A stretch of 64,000 bases of DNA from Sphingopyxis sp. YR583 (GTDB taxonomy: Bacteria; Pseudomonadota; Alphaproteobacteria; Sphingomonadales; Sphingomonadaceae), in contig NZ_FNWK01000003.1 in NCBI RefSeq assembly GCF_900108295.1, forward strand, positions 310,001 to 374,000. Direction: 5' to 3'. Each line of letters begins with the position of its first letter. Position 1 is the stretch's first letter. A model generated the notes under the pieces. The model did not search any database, was not told the DNA's origin, and saw nothing but the letters and a program-made list of their open reading frames with translations. The position numbers and the translations under genes are program-made. Positions 20,984-30,288 of this stretch are shown piece after piece.

Positions 20984-22186
20984 ATGACCGACCTCTTCAG
21001 CAAGTTCGACCCGCTGATCCAGCAGCGCGAGGCGCTGCTCGCGACCGGCGTCACCGACCCGTTCAGCCTGGTTATGGAAAGGGTGGTCTCGCCGACCGTC
21101 GCAATCTGCAACGGGCGCGAGACGATCCTGCTCGGCACCTATAATTATATGGGCATGACCTTCGACGAGGATGTCATCGCCGCGGGCAAGGATGCGCTCG
21201 ACAAGTTCGGCAGCGGCACCACCGGCAGCCGCGTGCTCAACGGCACCTATCAGGGGCACAAGGAGTGCGAGGACGCGCTGAAAGAATTTTACGCCATGGA
21301 CCATGCCATGGTGTTCTCGACCGGATATCAGGCGAACCTCGGCATCATTTCGACGATCGCGGGCAAGGGCGACTATGTCATCCTCGATATCGACAGCCAT
21401 GCGTCGATCTATGACGGGTGCAAGATGGGCGACGCCGAAATCGTCGCTTTTCGCCACAATGACGTCGAAGCGCTCGAAAAAAGGCTGAAGCGCCTGCCCC
21501 CCGAAGCGGGCAAGCTCGTCGTGCTCGAAGGCGTCTATTCGATGCTCGGCGATATCGCGCCGCTGAAAGAGATGATCCGCGTCTCGAAGGAAGCTGGCGC
21601 GATGGTGCTGGTCGACGAAGCGCATTCGATGGGTTTCATCGGCGAGCATGGCCGCGGCGTTGCCGAGGCGCAGGGCGTGATCGACGATGTCGACTTCATC
21701 ATCGGCACGTTCAGCAAGAGCGTCGGCACCGTCGGCGGCTTCTGCGTCTCGAACCACCCGAAGTTCGAAATCATGCGGCTCGTCTGCCGCCCCTATGTGT
21801 TCACCGCCTCGCTGCCGCCGAGCGTCGTCGCCACCGCCGCGACGAGCATCCGCAAGCTGATGCACGGATCGAACAAGCGCGCGCATCTGTGGGAAAATTC
21901 GAAGGTGCTGCACAAGGGGCTTCGCGATCTGGGCTTCACGCTCGGTACCGAGGAGCCGCAGTCGGCGATTATCGCGGTGATCATGCCCGACCTCGAAAAG
22001 GGCGCGATGATGTGGGAGGCGCTTCTGGAGGAAGGGCTGTACGTCAATCTCGCACGCCCACCGGCGACCCCCGCGGGCATGACGTTGCTGCGCTGTTCGC
22101 TCTGCGCCGAGCATTCGAGCGAGCAGGTAACCGAGATCCTCGGCCGTTTCGAACGCGCGGGCAAACGAGTGGGCATTATCGGCTGA
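20984..22186 (+). CDS. spt: Serine palmitoyltransferase
   Basis: Committed step of sphingolipid synthesis: PLP-dependent condensation of serine with a C16 acyl thioester to 3-ketodihydrosphingosine. 400 aa alpha-oxoamine synthase with YNYMG, GSGTTGSRVLNGTY, DEAHSMG (Asp211, His214) and the PLP lysine in GTFSKSVGTVGG (Lys245). Close to the soluble Sphingomonas paucimobilis enzyme in length and motifs. Co-transcribed with the ACP gene just upstream. Its presence is the strongest taxonomic marker in the window. A KBL or HemA identity is less likely given the ACP partner. Confidence 0.95.
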   Translation: MTDLFSKFDPLIQQREALLATGVTDPFSLVMERVVSPTVAICNGRETILLGTYNYMGMTFDEDVIAAGKDALDKFGSGTTGSRVLNGTYQGHKECEDALKEFYAMDHAMVFSTGYQANLGIISTIAGKGDYVILDIDSHASIYDGCKMGDAEIVAFRHNDVEALEKRLKRLPPEAGKLVVLEGVYSMLGDIAPLKEMIRVSKEAGAMVLVDEAHSMGFIGEHGRGVAEAQGVIDDVDFIIGTFSKSVGTVGGFCVSNHPKFEIMRLVCRPYVFTASLPPSVVATAATSIRKLMHGSNKRAHLWENSKVLHKGLRDLGFTLGTEEPQSAIIAVIMPDLEKGAMMWEALLEEGLYVNLARPPATPAGMTLLRCSLCAEHSSEQVTEILGRFERAGKRVGIIG

Positions 22187-22293
22187 ACCGAGCCGCGCCG
22201 CCGACCAGCGGATTCCTTTTCGGGGCGAGTTGAAGCGGCGGCGCAGCGGTGAGGACTTCGGCGCTTTGCGGCGCCGCGCTTGTCCGGTAAGAC

Positions 22294-24270
22294 ATGCCCG
22301 TGTTCGAGCGGGATATCGATAGCGAAAACGACGGCCGGCGGGAGCGTATTCGCTTCTGGCTGACGATCGTGCTGGGCGCGGTCCTGACCGGTATCGTCGG
22401 GGCGCTCGTGCTGCTGCTCGCGCAGGCCAACGACAATTATGATCGCTCGCTCGGCTGGCAGACGCAGAGCATGGAGGTGATCTCGCAGACCCGCTCGGTC
22501 GACGCCGCGATCGCCCGCGCAGAGGCGGCGCTGGGTCGCTTCGCGGTCGGTCTGCAGAAGGAAGACGGGCGCGTCTATGAATATCAATGGGGTCGTGCGC
22601 GCCAGTTCCTGACCCAATTGCGGCGCAATGTCCGCGACAACCCGAAACAAATGGCGCTGGTCGAACAGTTGACGCGCGAGATGGACAGCCGCGGAGCGCT
22701 GCTCGGCGACGCGGCGCTGAGCGCGAATTACAATCAGACCGTCGCCGCAATCTCGAAATATTATGCCGCCGGCAAAGGACAGGGCGTCAGCCAGATCGAC
22801 AAGCTGCTCAGCGAAATCATCGCGAACGAGCGCAGCCTGCTCCGCGACCGCAACCGGCTCGCGGTGGCCGACCGCGCCAGCCTCAATCAGGCGATCCTGC
22901 TCTTTTCGCTGCTCGGCGCTGCCGCTGCGGTCATCGCGATCGGCGCCAGCTTCTCGCTGATCCGCGCCGAAGGTGAACGCCGTCTTGCGCGGCGCGAGCA
23001 GTTTGCCGAGAGCGACCGTGCGATGCAGCTCGAGGCGGCCGTCGAAGAGCGAACCGGCGAACTGGCGCAAGCGAACGAAGCGCTGCGGAGCGAGATGGTC
23101 GAGCGCGAAACCGCCGAATCGCAGCTTCGCCAGGCCCAGAAGATGGAAGCGGTGGGGCAGCTGACCGGCGGCATCGCCCATGATTTCAACAATATGCTGG
23201 CGGTCGTGGTCGGTGGGCTCGAACTCGCGCAGCGCTGGTTGCCGGGCACCCCGGAAAAGGCGCAGCGTCACCTCGCCAACGCGCTCGACGGTGCCAATCG
23301 CGCCGCCGACCTGACGCGGCGCCTCCTGACCTTTGCCCGCTCCGAACCCGCGCGCCCCGAAATGACCGCGATCGACGAATGTATCGCAAGCTTTGCACAG
23401 TTGATCGAACGCACGATCGGCGACCGCATTGCGCTGACGCTCGACCTTCAGGCCGATGGCCTCGCTTGCTGGGTCGACCGGCAGCAGTTCGAAAACGCGC
23501 TGCTCAACCTTGCGGTCAACGCACGCGACGCCATGAACGGCCACGGGTCGTTGACGATCCGGACGCTCGACGACGGCGAAGGCAAGGCGCTGGCCGTGCA
23601 GGTCATCGATACCGGGTGCGGCATGTCGCCCGAGGTGCTCGAACGCGTGTTCGACCCTTTCTATACCACCAAGCCTGCCGGCCAGGGCACCGGCCTCGGC
23701 ATGAGTCAGGTCTTTGCCTTTTGCCGCCAGTCGGGCGGCGAGGTGCAGATTGCGTCGACCGAGGGCGAAGGCACGAGCGTCGCCATGCTGCTTCCGATCG
23801 CAAAAGCCGAGACCGATGTCGCAGCCGACATTCTCCCGAGCGAAATGGCCGGCCCCGAAGCACCCCTCGACGCGCTGAACATCCTTGTCGTCGAGGATGA
23901 CGCCCGCGTCCTCGCCGCGACGGTCGATGCGGTCAGCGAACTCGGCCACACCGCCGTCGCATGCGGCAACCCGCTTCAGGCCGAAGCGCTTGTCGAAGAA
24001 CGGATGGCGGGGGGAGAGAAAGGTTTCGACCTGATACTCTCGGATGTTCTGATGCCCGAACTCACCGGCCCCGAAATGGTCGCTCAGTTGAAACAGCGCT
24101 GGCCCGAACTGTCGGTCCTGTTCGTGACGGGCTATGCGGGCGATGCGAGCGAGGACGCCGCGTTCGGCGACCATGACGTGCTGAGAAAGCCCTTCACGCT
24201 GACGGCGCTCGACCAGGCGATCCGGCGTCGCGGCGAACCGCGACCCGAGGGCCAGCGCCTCGCGAGCTGA
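22294..24270 (+). CDS. Hybrid sensor histidine kinase/response regulator
   Basis: 658 aa. Two membrane helices (about 21-43 and 203-223) bracket a periplasmic, largely helical CHASE3-like sensor. Then a coiled coil (about 240-285), HisKA with GGIAHDFNNML (His296), HATPase_c with NLAVNARDAM and GTGLGMSQV, and a C-terminal receiver with EDD (535-537 region) and phospho-acceptor Asp584 in LSDVLMPEL. No output domain, so the signal must leave through another protein. It lies between spt and a lipid-modification gene trio; an envelope or lipid signal is possible but not shown. Its stop abuts the convergent stop (TGATCA). Confidence 0.92.
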   Translation: MPVFERDIDSENDGRRERIRFWLTIVLGAVLTGIVGALVLLLAQANDNYDRSLGWQTQSMEVISQTRSVDAAIARAEAALGRFAVGLQKEDGRVYEYQWGRARQFLTQLRRNVRDNPKQMALVEQLTREMDSRGALLGDAALSANYNQTVAAISKYYAAGKGQGVSQIDKLLSEIIANERSLLRDRNRLAVADRASLNQAILLFSLLGAAAAVIAIGASFSLIRAEGERRLARREQFAESDRAMQLEAAVEERTGELAQANEALRSEMVERETAESQLRQAQKMEAVGQLTGGIAHDFNNMLAVVVGGLELAQRWLPGTPEKAQRHLANALDGANRAADLTRRLLTFARSEPARPEMTAIDECIASFAQLIERTIGDRIALTLDLQADGLACWVDRQQFENALLNLAVNARDAMNGHGSLTIRTLDDGEGKALAVQVIDTGCGMSPEVLERVFDPFYTTKPAGQGTGLGMSQVFAFCRQSGGEVQIASTEGEGTSVAMLLPIAKAETDVAADILPSEMAGPEAPLDALNILVVEDDARVLAATVDAVSELGHTAVACGNPLQAEALVEERMAGGEKGFDLILSDVLMPELTGPEMVAQLKQRWPELSVLFVTGYAGDASEDAAFGDHDVLRKPFTLTALDQAIRRRGEPRPEGQRLAS

Positions 24271-25131
24271 TCAGCGTATCGCGCCGCCCCGGATCAGGCG
24301 GGGCACCAAAGTCAACGCGGCGACGAGCGGCCAGCGACGCTGCCATGGCTTGATCTCGATCTTCGTTCCCGCGTGACGGTTGATCTTCCACGCGAGATAA
24401 TCGATCCCGCCAGCATAGGTCAGGCTGGCCTTGGCAAGCCGCGCGATGCTGAGCGCCTTTCCCTCGAACCGCCGCAGCGCCCAGCCGCCGTTTTGCGCAT
24501 CGGCGGGGATCGCATCGATCGCAGGGCCGCTGAAACGACCATAGCGTTCTGCATCCGCATCGACCACCGATTGCGCACGGCCCGTCCGTTCGGCGCGCAA
24601 TTCGACCGAATAGGTGAGCGAAAAAGCGCGACGCCACCAATCGAGCGGTGCCTCGCCTTTGACCCGGCCGGCGGCGGCAAGCAACGTCGGCGCCGCGCGC
24701 GAAACCGCAGTTATCGCACGGTCGCTCGCCGTGTCATCGACCGCCCAGACCAGCCGCGACGGCTGTGCGAAGCGTGCCCAAACGGAAACATTTCGCGTTT
24801 CGGCGCCGTTCAGCCGGTCGAAGTCGGCTTCGCTGAGCACCGCATATTTGGCGATCAGCCCGCCGTGCTGGAAGGGAAAGACATTGGGCGGAATCAGCCG
24901 GTTCGCAACCGCCATCCAGCGTTTGGGATAAGCGTCGCCATAGTCGGACACGATCAGGTAGAAATCGAGCATCAACCCGTCGAGTTCGGCTTCGCGCAGG
25001 CAGCTGCCGTAGAAAAGAACCGCGCGCGCGCTTCCCGGATATTCGGCCGCAATTGCCTGCGCCATCGCGGTGACGCGCGGATCGACCGGGATCGCGAGTT
25101 CTTCGCGGACGAGTTCAACTAGCGCAGGCAT
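24271..25131 (-). CDS. Nucleotidyltransferase-fold protein of lipid-kinase operon
   Basis: 286 aa without a firm family. Residues about 37-60 (VLFYGSCLREAELDGLMLDFYLIV) have the GS-x-D-x-D pattern of Pol beta-like nucleotidyltransferases. The C-terminal part is basic and helical (KINRHAGTKIEIKPWQRRW). It is the last of three leftward genes: DUF2141 protein, lipid kinase, this protein, with gaps of only 6-7 bases. A similar trio is associated with ceramide phosphoglycerate synthesis in Caulobacter (cpg genes, from memory), so a role in modifying a sphingolipid headgroup is a reasonable guess. Substrate and chemistry are unknown. Confidence 0.6.
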   Translation of the reverse strand: MPALVELVREELAIPVDPRVTAMAQAIAAEYPGSARAVLFYGSCLREAELDGLMLDFYLIVSDYGDAYPKRWMAVANRLIPPNVFPFQHGGLIAKYAVLSEADFDRLNGAETRNVSVWARFAQPSRLVWAVDDTASDRAITAVSRAAPTLLAAAGRVKGEAPLDWWRRAFSLTYSVELRAERTGRAQSVVDADAERYGRFSGPAIDAIPADAQNGGWALRRFEGKALSIARLAKASLTYAGGIDYLAWKINRHAGTKIEIKPWQRRWPLVAALTLVPRLIRGGAIR

Positions 25132-25138
25132 GAAGGGA

Positions 25139-26113
25139 TCAGGCGGCGAGGCGAAGGAAGGGAACCGGCTGCGTCGAGGTCAGGATAATCGGCGCACCAT
25201 TTTTTGCCTGGAAGATTTCGCCGTCGAGAATGACGTTCGAGCGCTCGCCCTCGATGCGGATTTCGTCGCCCTGCTGGAAATGCACGCCGTCGAGCTGCTT
25301 TTGCCCCAACGTCCCGCGCCAGGTCGCACCGAGCATACGGAACAGCGCGCCGACATTGCTGTCGGTCGCGAGCAATTTCATATTGCCGTTCGTGCCATAG
25401 GCTTCGCTGGTGCGAATGCTGAGCAGCAATTTCTCCAGCGTCGTGACGATCAGCAGCGAGAATTTGCCCTTGAATTCGCCCTGACGGATCAGCGAGACGG
25501 TCATCGGTTGGGGCTTCGGCGGCAGACGCCCGCCGCCGATACCGAAAATGATCGCGAACAGCCCGAGGATCGCCGCAAGGAAATGGGACAATCCATTGGG
25601 CAAGCCAAGCGGATAGATGCGATTGCGGCAATAGAGCATCACATCGGCCAGATAGGCGCCGCCAAGGAACATGCCGAGCACCGGCCGCTCTTCGCCGCCG
25701 CTGTCGAGCGCGATCAACTGACGTTCGATCACATGATCCTCAAGCCGGCCGCTTTCGACCAGTTCGACGACACGCTGCAGCGCCTTGATCGGATCCCCCT
25801 CGGCACCGAGGTCGAGCGCGATCAGATTGGTCTTTCCGTTCGGCAGCACCGCGACCGGCGGCGGCGAACCGCCGAAATGGTCGCCCGAATAGATTTCGGT
25901 CAGCGCGGCCTGCACCGTACCGTCGCCGCCATTGATGACGACGACGCGCGGCCCGACCATTGCCATCGTGCGAATGGCCTTTTCGATCTGGTCGACGTCC
26001 TCGACCTCATAATGAAAAATATCGGGGTGCGCCGCGCAATATTCGCGAACCTGCGGCAACAACGAGCGATTGCCCGTCGAGCGTGGATTCGAAAGGAGCG
26101 CGACGCTAGCCAT
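25139..26113 (-). CDS. Lipid kinase of the diacylglycerol/sphingosine kinase family
   Basis: 324 aa. ATP-binding loop VVINGGDGTVQAALTEI in the N-terminal domain, LPNGKTNLIALDL in place of the usual LGTGNDFA loop, and DGE (VILDGEIF) near the C-terminus. It phosphorylates a lipid hydroxyl. Because it sits 3 kb from spt, between a DUF2141 protein and a nucleotidyltransferase-like protein, the substrate may be ceramide rather than diacylglycerol, as for the Caulobacter ceramide kinase CpgB. Hydrophobic stretch around 180-200 (LAAILGLFAIIFGI) may insert in the membrane. Confidence 0.85.
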   Translation of the reverse strand: MASVALLSNPRSTGNRSLLPQVREYCAAHPDIFHYEVEDVDQIEKAIRTMAMVGPRVVVINGGDGTVQAALTEIYSGDHFGGSPPPVAVLPNGKTNLIALDLGAEGDPIKALQRVVELVESGRLEDHVIERQLIALDSGGEERPVLGMFLGGAYLADVMLYCRNRIYPLGLPNGLSHFLAAILGLFAIIFGIGGGRLPPKPQPMTVSLIRQGEFKGKFSLLIVTTLEKLLLSIRTSEAYGTNGNMKLLATDSNVGALFRMLGATWRGTLGQKQLDGVHFQQGDEIRIEGERSNVILDGEIFQAKNGAPIILTSTQPVPFLRLAA

Positions 26114-26119
26114 TGCCGA

Positions 26120-26593
26120 TCACATATATTTCATCGAAATGGAGATCGTCTTGGGCGAGTCTCCGACCGAAAATGCCGTCTTCCTGTAACTCGGCTTGCC
26201 GAGGTTGAAGACGTTGATGCTGGGATTGTTCGACATCCCGCCGCCGTCCGACCTGAGATCGGTCTTGCCATTCCCATTGACGTCGTGACGCACCGCGATG
26301 CCATAAACACCAGCTTCGGGCAGCGGCACGCAGACAGTCATCGTCCCGGCACGCGCGGGCACTTCGACGCGGGCCAGCCAGCGTCCCTTTGCCAGCCACT
26401 CGTCCGCCGTTCCGCGATAGCTTTGCACGCGGATCTTGCCGGTCGACGCCTTGACACCGCTGATCTGAATCAGCGTCGACGGACCGTTTCTGCACTTCGA
26501 CAGATCGTTCGAGATGACCCGGCCTTCGGCCTGCGCCGTGACGGCAAATGCCAGCACGGAAACAGCAAGCAAAGCGGATACAAATTTCGACAT
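26120..26593 (-). CDS. Secreted DUF2141 domain protein
   Basis: 157 aa, signal peptide MSKFVSALLAVSVLAFAVTAQA, then a DUF2141 beta-sandwich with VPLPEAGVYGIAVRHDVNGNGKTDL. The DxNxNGKxD segment resembles a calcium-binding loop. Periplasmic. First gene of the trio with the lipid kinase and the nucleotidyltransferase-like protein, 6 bases apart. DUF2141 proteins have no established biochemistry; one is reported among the Caulobacter genes needed for ceramide phosphoglycerate (recollection, to be checked). Start ATG 26593 with TGAGGTC upstream. Confidence 0.82.
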   Translation of the reverse strand: MSKFVSALLAVSVLAFAVTAQAEGRVISNDLSKCRNGPSTLIQISGVKASTGKIRVQSYRGTADEWLAKGRWLARVEVPARAGTMTVCVPLPEAGVYGIAVRHDVNGNGKTDLRSDGGGMSNNPSINVFNLGKPSYRKTAFSVGDSPKTISISMKYM

Positions 26594-26726
26594 GACCTCA
26601 AAACCTCCAGAGGCTATAGCCATCTCCGCGAGCGCAAAAACGCGCGCCGACATGGGTCCCTGTCGCCCTTGAATCGGCATATCGGAAACAACTGCGGCCA
26701 AATCATGGTGATGGGGCGACGAAAGA

Positions 26727-27947
26727 TTGAATAAGCTGCCTGCCATCGACCGCTATATCGCGCGGCTCATTTTTTTCCCGATGCTCGGCACGCTCGTCCT
26801 GTCGGCGATGCTGCTCGTGCTCGAAAAAATGCTCCGACTGTTCGATTTCGTCGCCACCGAGGGCGGCCCGGTCAGCGTCGTGTGGCGGATGCTGGCGAAC
26901 CTGATTCCAGAATATCTTTCGCTTGGCATTCCGATCGGGCTGATGCTCGGGATTCTCCTTGCTTTCCGGCGGCTTGCGACATCGAGCGAGCTCGATGTAT
27001 TGAAGGGCGTGGGGATGAGTTTCGGGCGGCTGATGCGCGTTCCCTTCGCCTATGCAATCGCCCTCGCCGCGCTCAATCTTGCGATCGTCGGCTTTATCCA
27101 GCCCGTCGCGCGCTATGCCTATGAAGGGTTGCAGTTCGAACTTCGTTCGGGCGCGCTCGGCGCGTCGATCAAGGTCGGCGAATTCACCAAATTGGGCGAC
27201 CGCATGACGCTACGGATCGAGGAAAGCTACAATGACGGGCGGTCCTTGCGCGGCATTTTCGTGCGCGGCGAGCAGAAAGATGGCCAGCGCGTCTCCGCGA
27301 CCGCGGCGCGCGGGCAGTTCCTGGCCACCGATGATCCGAACACGATCATCCTCCGCCTGTCGCAGGGCGTGCTGATTCACGAATCGCCCAAATTTGCCGT
27401 GCCGCGCGTGCTGACCTTCGACAACCACGACCTGCCGATCCCGCTGCCCAAGATCGAGGCGTTCCGCCTGCGCGGCGGCGCCGACCGCGAAATGACGATC
27501 CCCGAACTGTTCGTCGCGGGCAAGGACAAGAGCCAGTCGGTGCAGACAAGGCTCGAATCGCGTGCCAATTTCCACTTCCGCATCGTCGAAGTGATGTCGA
27601 TGTTCCTGATCCCGCTGATCGCGATCGCGCTCGCCATCCCGCCCAAGAGATCGACCTCGTCGCTCGGCGTCTTCCTGTCGATCGTGCTGTTGGTGACCCA
27701 GCACAAGATCAACCAATATGCCGAAGACATGGGCGCGCGCGGGGTGGTCGACCCGCTGATCGCGCTGTGGGTGCCCTATCTGCTGTTCGCGGCGCTCGCG
27801 ATCTGGATGTATTATGTCGTCGCGCATGTCCCCGGCGGCCAGCCGATCGGCGCGCTCGAACGCGTCGCGGCGAAGGCAGGGCAGAAGATTCGCGCGATGC
27901 TCACAATGTTCCAGCGCAAACAACGGCCGGCGGAGAGTGTGAACTAA
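26727..27947 (+). CDS. lptF: LptF family lipid-export permease
   Basis: 406 aa YjgP/YjgQ permease: N-terminal membrane helices (about 12-35, 60-85, 100-125), a periplasmic beta-jellyroll (about 140-265: LRSGALGASIKVGEFTKLGDRM), then helices at about 285-305, 315-330 and 345-365. In LPS producers LptF with LptG and the ATPase LptB extracts LPS for the Lpt bridge. Start is TTG at 26727; no in-frame ATG is placed better. It is directly followed by lptG with no spacer. The setting, among sphingolipid genes in a lineage known for lacking LPS, makes glycosphingolipid a possible cargo. Confidence 0.9.
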   Translation: MNKLPAIDRYIARLIFFPMLGTLVLSAMLLVLEKMLRLFDFVATEGGPVSVVWRMLANLIPEYLSLGIPIGLMLGILLAFRRLATSSELDVLKGVGMSFGRLMRVPFAYAIALAALNLAIVGFIQPVARYAYEGLQFELRSGALGASIKVGEFTKLGDRMTLRIEESYNDGRSLRGIFVRGEQKDGQRVSATAARGQFLATDDPNTIILRLSQGVLIHESPKFAVPRVLTFDNHDLPIPLPKIEAFRLRGGADREMTIPELFVAGKDKSQSVQTRLESRANFHFRIVEVMSMFLIPLIAIALAIPPKRSTSSLGVFLSIVLLVTQHKINQYAEDMGARGVVDPLIALWVPYLLFAALAIWMYYVVAHVPGGQPIGALERVAAKAGQKIRAMLTMFQRKQRPAESVN

Positions 27948-29048
27948 ATGCATCAGCTCCACTTTTTTCCGTCGCGCACCATGGCGCTCTACGTCGGCCG
28001 CCTCTTTCTCATCCGCTCCTTCTCGATCCTTTTCGCGCTGGTTCTGATCCTGCAGACGCTCGACCTGCTCGGCGAGAGCGGCAAGATACTTGCCGTCGCG
28101 GGCAATAGCGATTCGGACGTGTGGCGCTATGTCGGCATGCGGATGCCGCAGATCATCGAGACTTTTCTGCCCTTTTCGGTCCTGCTCGGCACGATCCTGA
28201 CGATGGTCACGCTCAATCAGAACAGCGAGGTGATCGCGATGAAGGCGTCGGGCATGTCGGCGCATCAGGTTCTCGCGCCCCTGTTTCTTGCCGCTCTGCT
28301 CGTTGCCGGGATCAGCTTTGCCTTCAACGAGCGCATCGTCACGCGGTCGACCGCGGCGCTCAGCGCCTGGCAAAAGGTCGAGTATAAAAAGGTACCGAAG
28401 GACAGCGGCATACGCACGAATATCTGGGTTCGCGACGGCGACGACCTGATCAATGCGACGACCGTCGACACCAGCGGCCCGACGATCGTCCTTGGCTATG
28501 TGACGATCTATGAGCGCACCGGCGGCGTGCTGTCGTCGATGCTGTCTGCCGACAGCGCACGCGCCGTGGCCGGCGGCGGCTGGGAATTGACCAACGCGCG
28601 GCGCTTTATCCGCCGGTCGGGCACGCTCGAACAATTGGGGACGATCGTCGCGGCCAAGAATGTGCGCCCCGACCAGTTCACACTGGCGCAGGTCGATGGC
28701 GACGAATTGCCTTTCATGAAGCTCAAGTCGGCGATTGCCGATCTCGAGGCCGCGGGCCGCCCTGTCGATGCGTTGAAAGGCGTGCTCTGGCACAAGATCT
28801 CTGGACCGTTGTCCGCGATATTGATGCCGCTGCTCGGCGCCGTCGCGGCGTTCGGCCTTGCCCGGTCGGGCAAGTTGTTCATCCGCGCCATCATCGGCAT
28901 GGGACTTGGCTTCGCCTATTTCGTCGCAGACAATTTCGCGCTCGCGATGGGCGATCTGGGCGCCTATTCGCCGTTCCTCGCGGCATGGGGCCCTTTTATC
29001 CTCTTCGCGCTGATCGGCGAGATGATCCTGATCCGCACCGAAGAATAG
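27948..29048 (+). CDS. lptG: LptG family lipid-export permease
   Basis: 366 aa partner of LptF: LFLIRSFSILFALVLILQTLDLL first helix, FLPFSVLLGTILTMVTLNQNSEVIAMKASGMS (the coupling-helix region EVIAMKASG typical of LptG), periplasmic jellyroll about 125-270, and three C-terminal helices (LSAILMPLLGAVAAFGLARSG). ATG follows the lptF TAA directly. Slightly shorter at the N-terminus than average if translation starts at ATG 27981. The LptB ATPase is not in the window. Confidence 0.9.
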   Translation: MHQLHFFPSRTMALYVGRLFLIRSFSILFALVLILQTLDLLGESGKILAVAGNSDSDVWRYVGMRMPQIIETFLPFSVLLGTILTMVTLNQNSEVIAMKASGMSAHQVLAPLFLAALLVAGISFAFNERIVTRSTAALSAWQKVEYKKVPKDSGIRTNIWVRDGDDLINATTVDTSGPTIVLGYVTIYERTGGVLSSMLSADSARAVAGGGWELTNARRFIRRSGTLEQLGTIVAAKNVRPDQFTLAQVDGDELPFMKLKSAIADLEAAGRPVDALKGVLWHKISGPLSAILMPLLGAVAAFGLARSGKLFIRAIIGMGLGFAYFVADNFALAMGDLGAYSPFLAAWGPFILFALIGEMILIRTEE

Positions 29049-29181
29049 GGTCGCGTTTCGAGCGGCAGCAGCCCTCCGCCCCCAAAACGGGTGTTGCCTT
29101 TCACGGAATAAAGTTGCGCACGCGGGCCTTGCCGGGACATTCGCATTGGCGGCACGCGCGCATCGCGCTATCGGCGGCGCC

Positions 29182-30288
29182 ATGAGCCTGTTTCCACCCG
29201 CATCCTGCCCCCGGCTGATCGTGAAAATCGGATCGGCGCTGCTCGTCGATCCCAATGGCGCAGTCAGGCGCGACTGGCTGGTCGGCATCGCCGCCGACAT
29301 CGCCGAACGCGCGCGCGCGGGCCAGCAGGTCGCGGTGGTGTCTTCAGGTGCGATCGCGCTTGGCGCACGGCGGCTGGGGCTTGCCAAGGGCGGGCGCGGA
29401 ACGCTGGAGGATGCGCAGGCAGCCGCCGCGACCGGGCAGATCGCATTGTCACAGGTCTGGGCAGAGGTGCTCGGAGCCGAAGGGCTGACCGCGGCGCAGA
29501 TGCTCGTAACGCTCGACGACCTCGAGCATCGCCGCCGCTATCTTAACGCCGCCGCGACGCTCGACCGGCTGCTCAGCCTTGGCGTCGTGCCGATCATCAA
29601 CGAGAATGACAGCGTCGCGACCGAGGAAATCCGTTTTGGCGACAATGACCGGCTTGCTGCACGCGTTGCGCAGGCCGCCGCAGCGGGCGGTGTGATCCTG
29701 CTGTCCGACATCGACGGCCTGTACGACCGCAATCCGGCGCAGGATGGCGCGGTTCATATCGCACATATCGAGCGCATCGACGCTGCGATCGAGGCGATGG
29801 CCGACACCGGCTCCGCATCGGGCATGGGATCGGGCGGAATGGTTTCGAAGATCGCGGCGGCGCGCATCGCCAATGCCGCAGGCGCGCATCTGGCGATTGC
29901 CTCGGGCCGCATCGAACGGCCGCTATCGACCGAAGCACGTCACAGCCTGTTCGTCGCCGACAAAGGTGCGAGCGCGCGCAAGGCATGGCTCGCAGGCGGC
30001 CTCACCGCCAAGGGGCGGGTCGAGATCGACGCGGGCGCGGCCAAGGCGTTGCAGGGCGGCGCGAGCCTGCTCGCGGCAGGCGTGACCGCCGTCAGCGGCA
30101 GCTTTGCACGCGGCGACATCCTCGACATCGCGGGCCCCGACGGGCGCGTCATCGCGCGCGGACTGTCCGAATATCCGGGTGCCGACGCCGCCAACATCGT
30201 CGGCCTCGGCCGCGATGCGCAGGAAGCCGCGCTCGGCTATGCGCCGCGCAGTGCGATGGTCCACCGCGACCATATGGTTCTTCTGTGA
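29182..30288 (+). CDS. proB: Glutamate 5-kinase
   Basis: First step of proline synthesis, ATP-dependent phosphorylation of glutamate. 368 aa: amino-acid kinase domain with LIVKIGSALLVD, VSSGAIALG, INENDSVATEEIRFGDND and LLSDIDGLYDRNP, and a C-terminal PUA domain (about 275-355) as in E. coli ProB. Feedback-inhibition by proline expected. The stop overlaps the next gene start as GTGA. Its company with lipid genes looks incidental; an Obg-proB-proA arrangement is absent here. Confidence 0.95.
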   Translation: MSLFPPASCPRLIVKIGSALLVDPNGAVRRDWLVGIAADIAERARAGQQVAVVSSGAIALGARRLGLAKGGRGTLEDAQAAAATGQIALSQVWAEVLGAEGLTAAQMLVTLDDLEHRRRYLNAAATLDRLLSLGVVPIINENDSVATEEIRFGDNDRLAARVAQAAAAGGVILLSDIDGLYDRNPAQDGAVHIAHIERIDAAIEAMADTGSASGMGSGGMVSKIAAARIANAAGAHLAIASGRIERPLSTEARHSLFVADKGASARKAWLAGGLTAKGRVEIDAGAAKALQGGASLLAAGVTAVSGSFARGDILDIAGPDGRVIARGLSEYPGADAANIVGLGRDAQEAALGYAPRSAMVHRDHMVLL

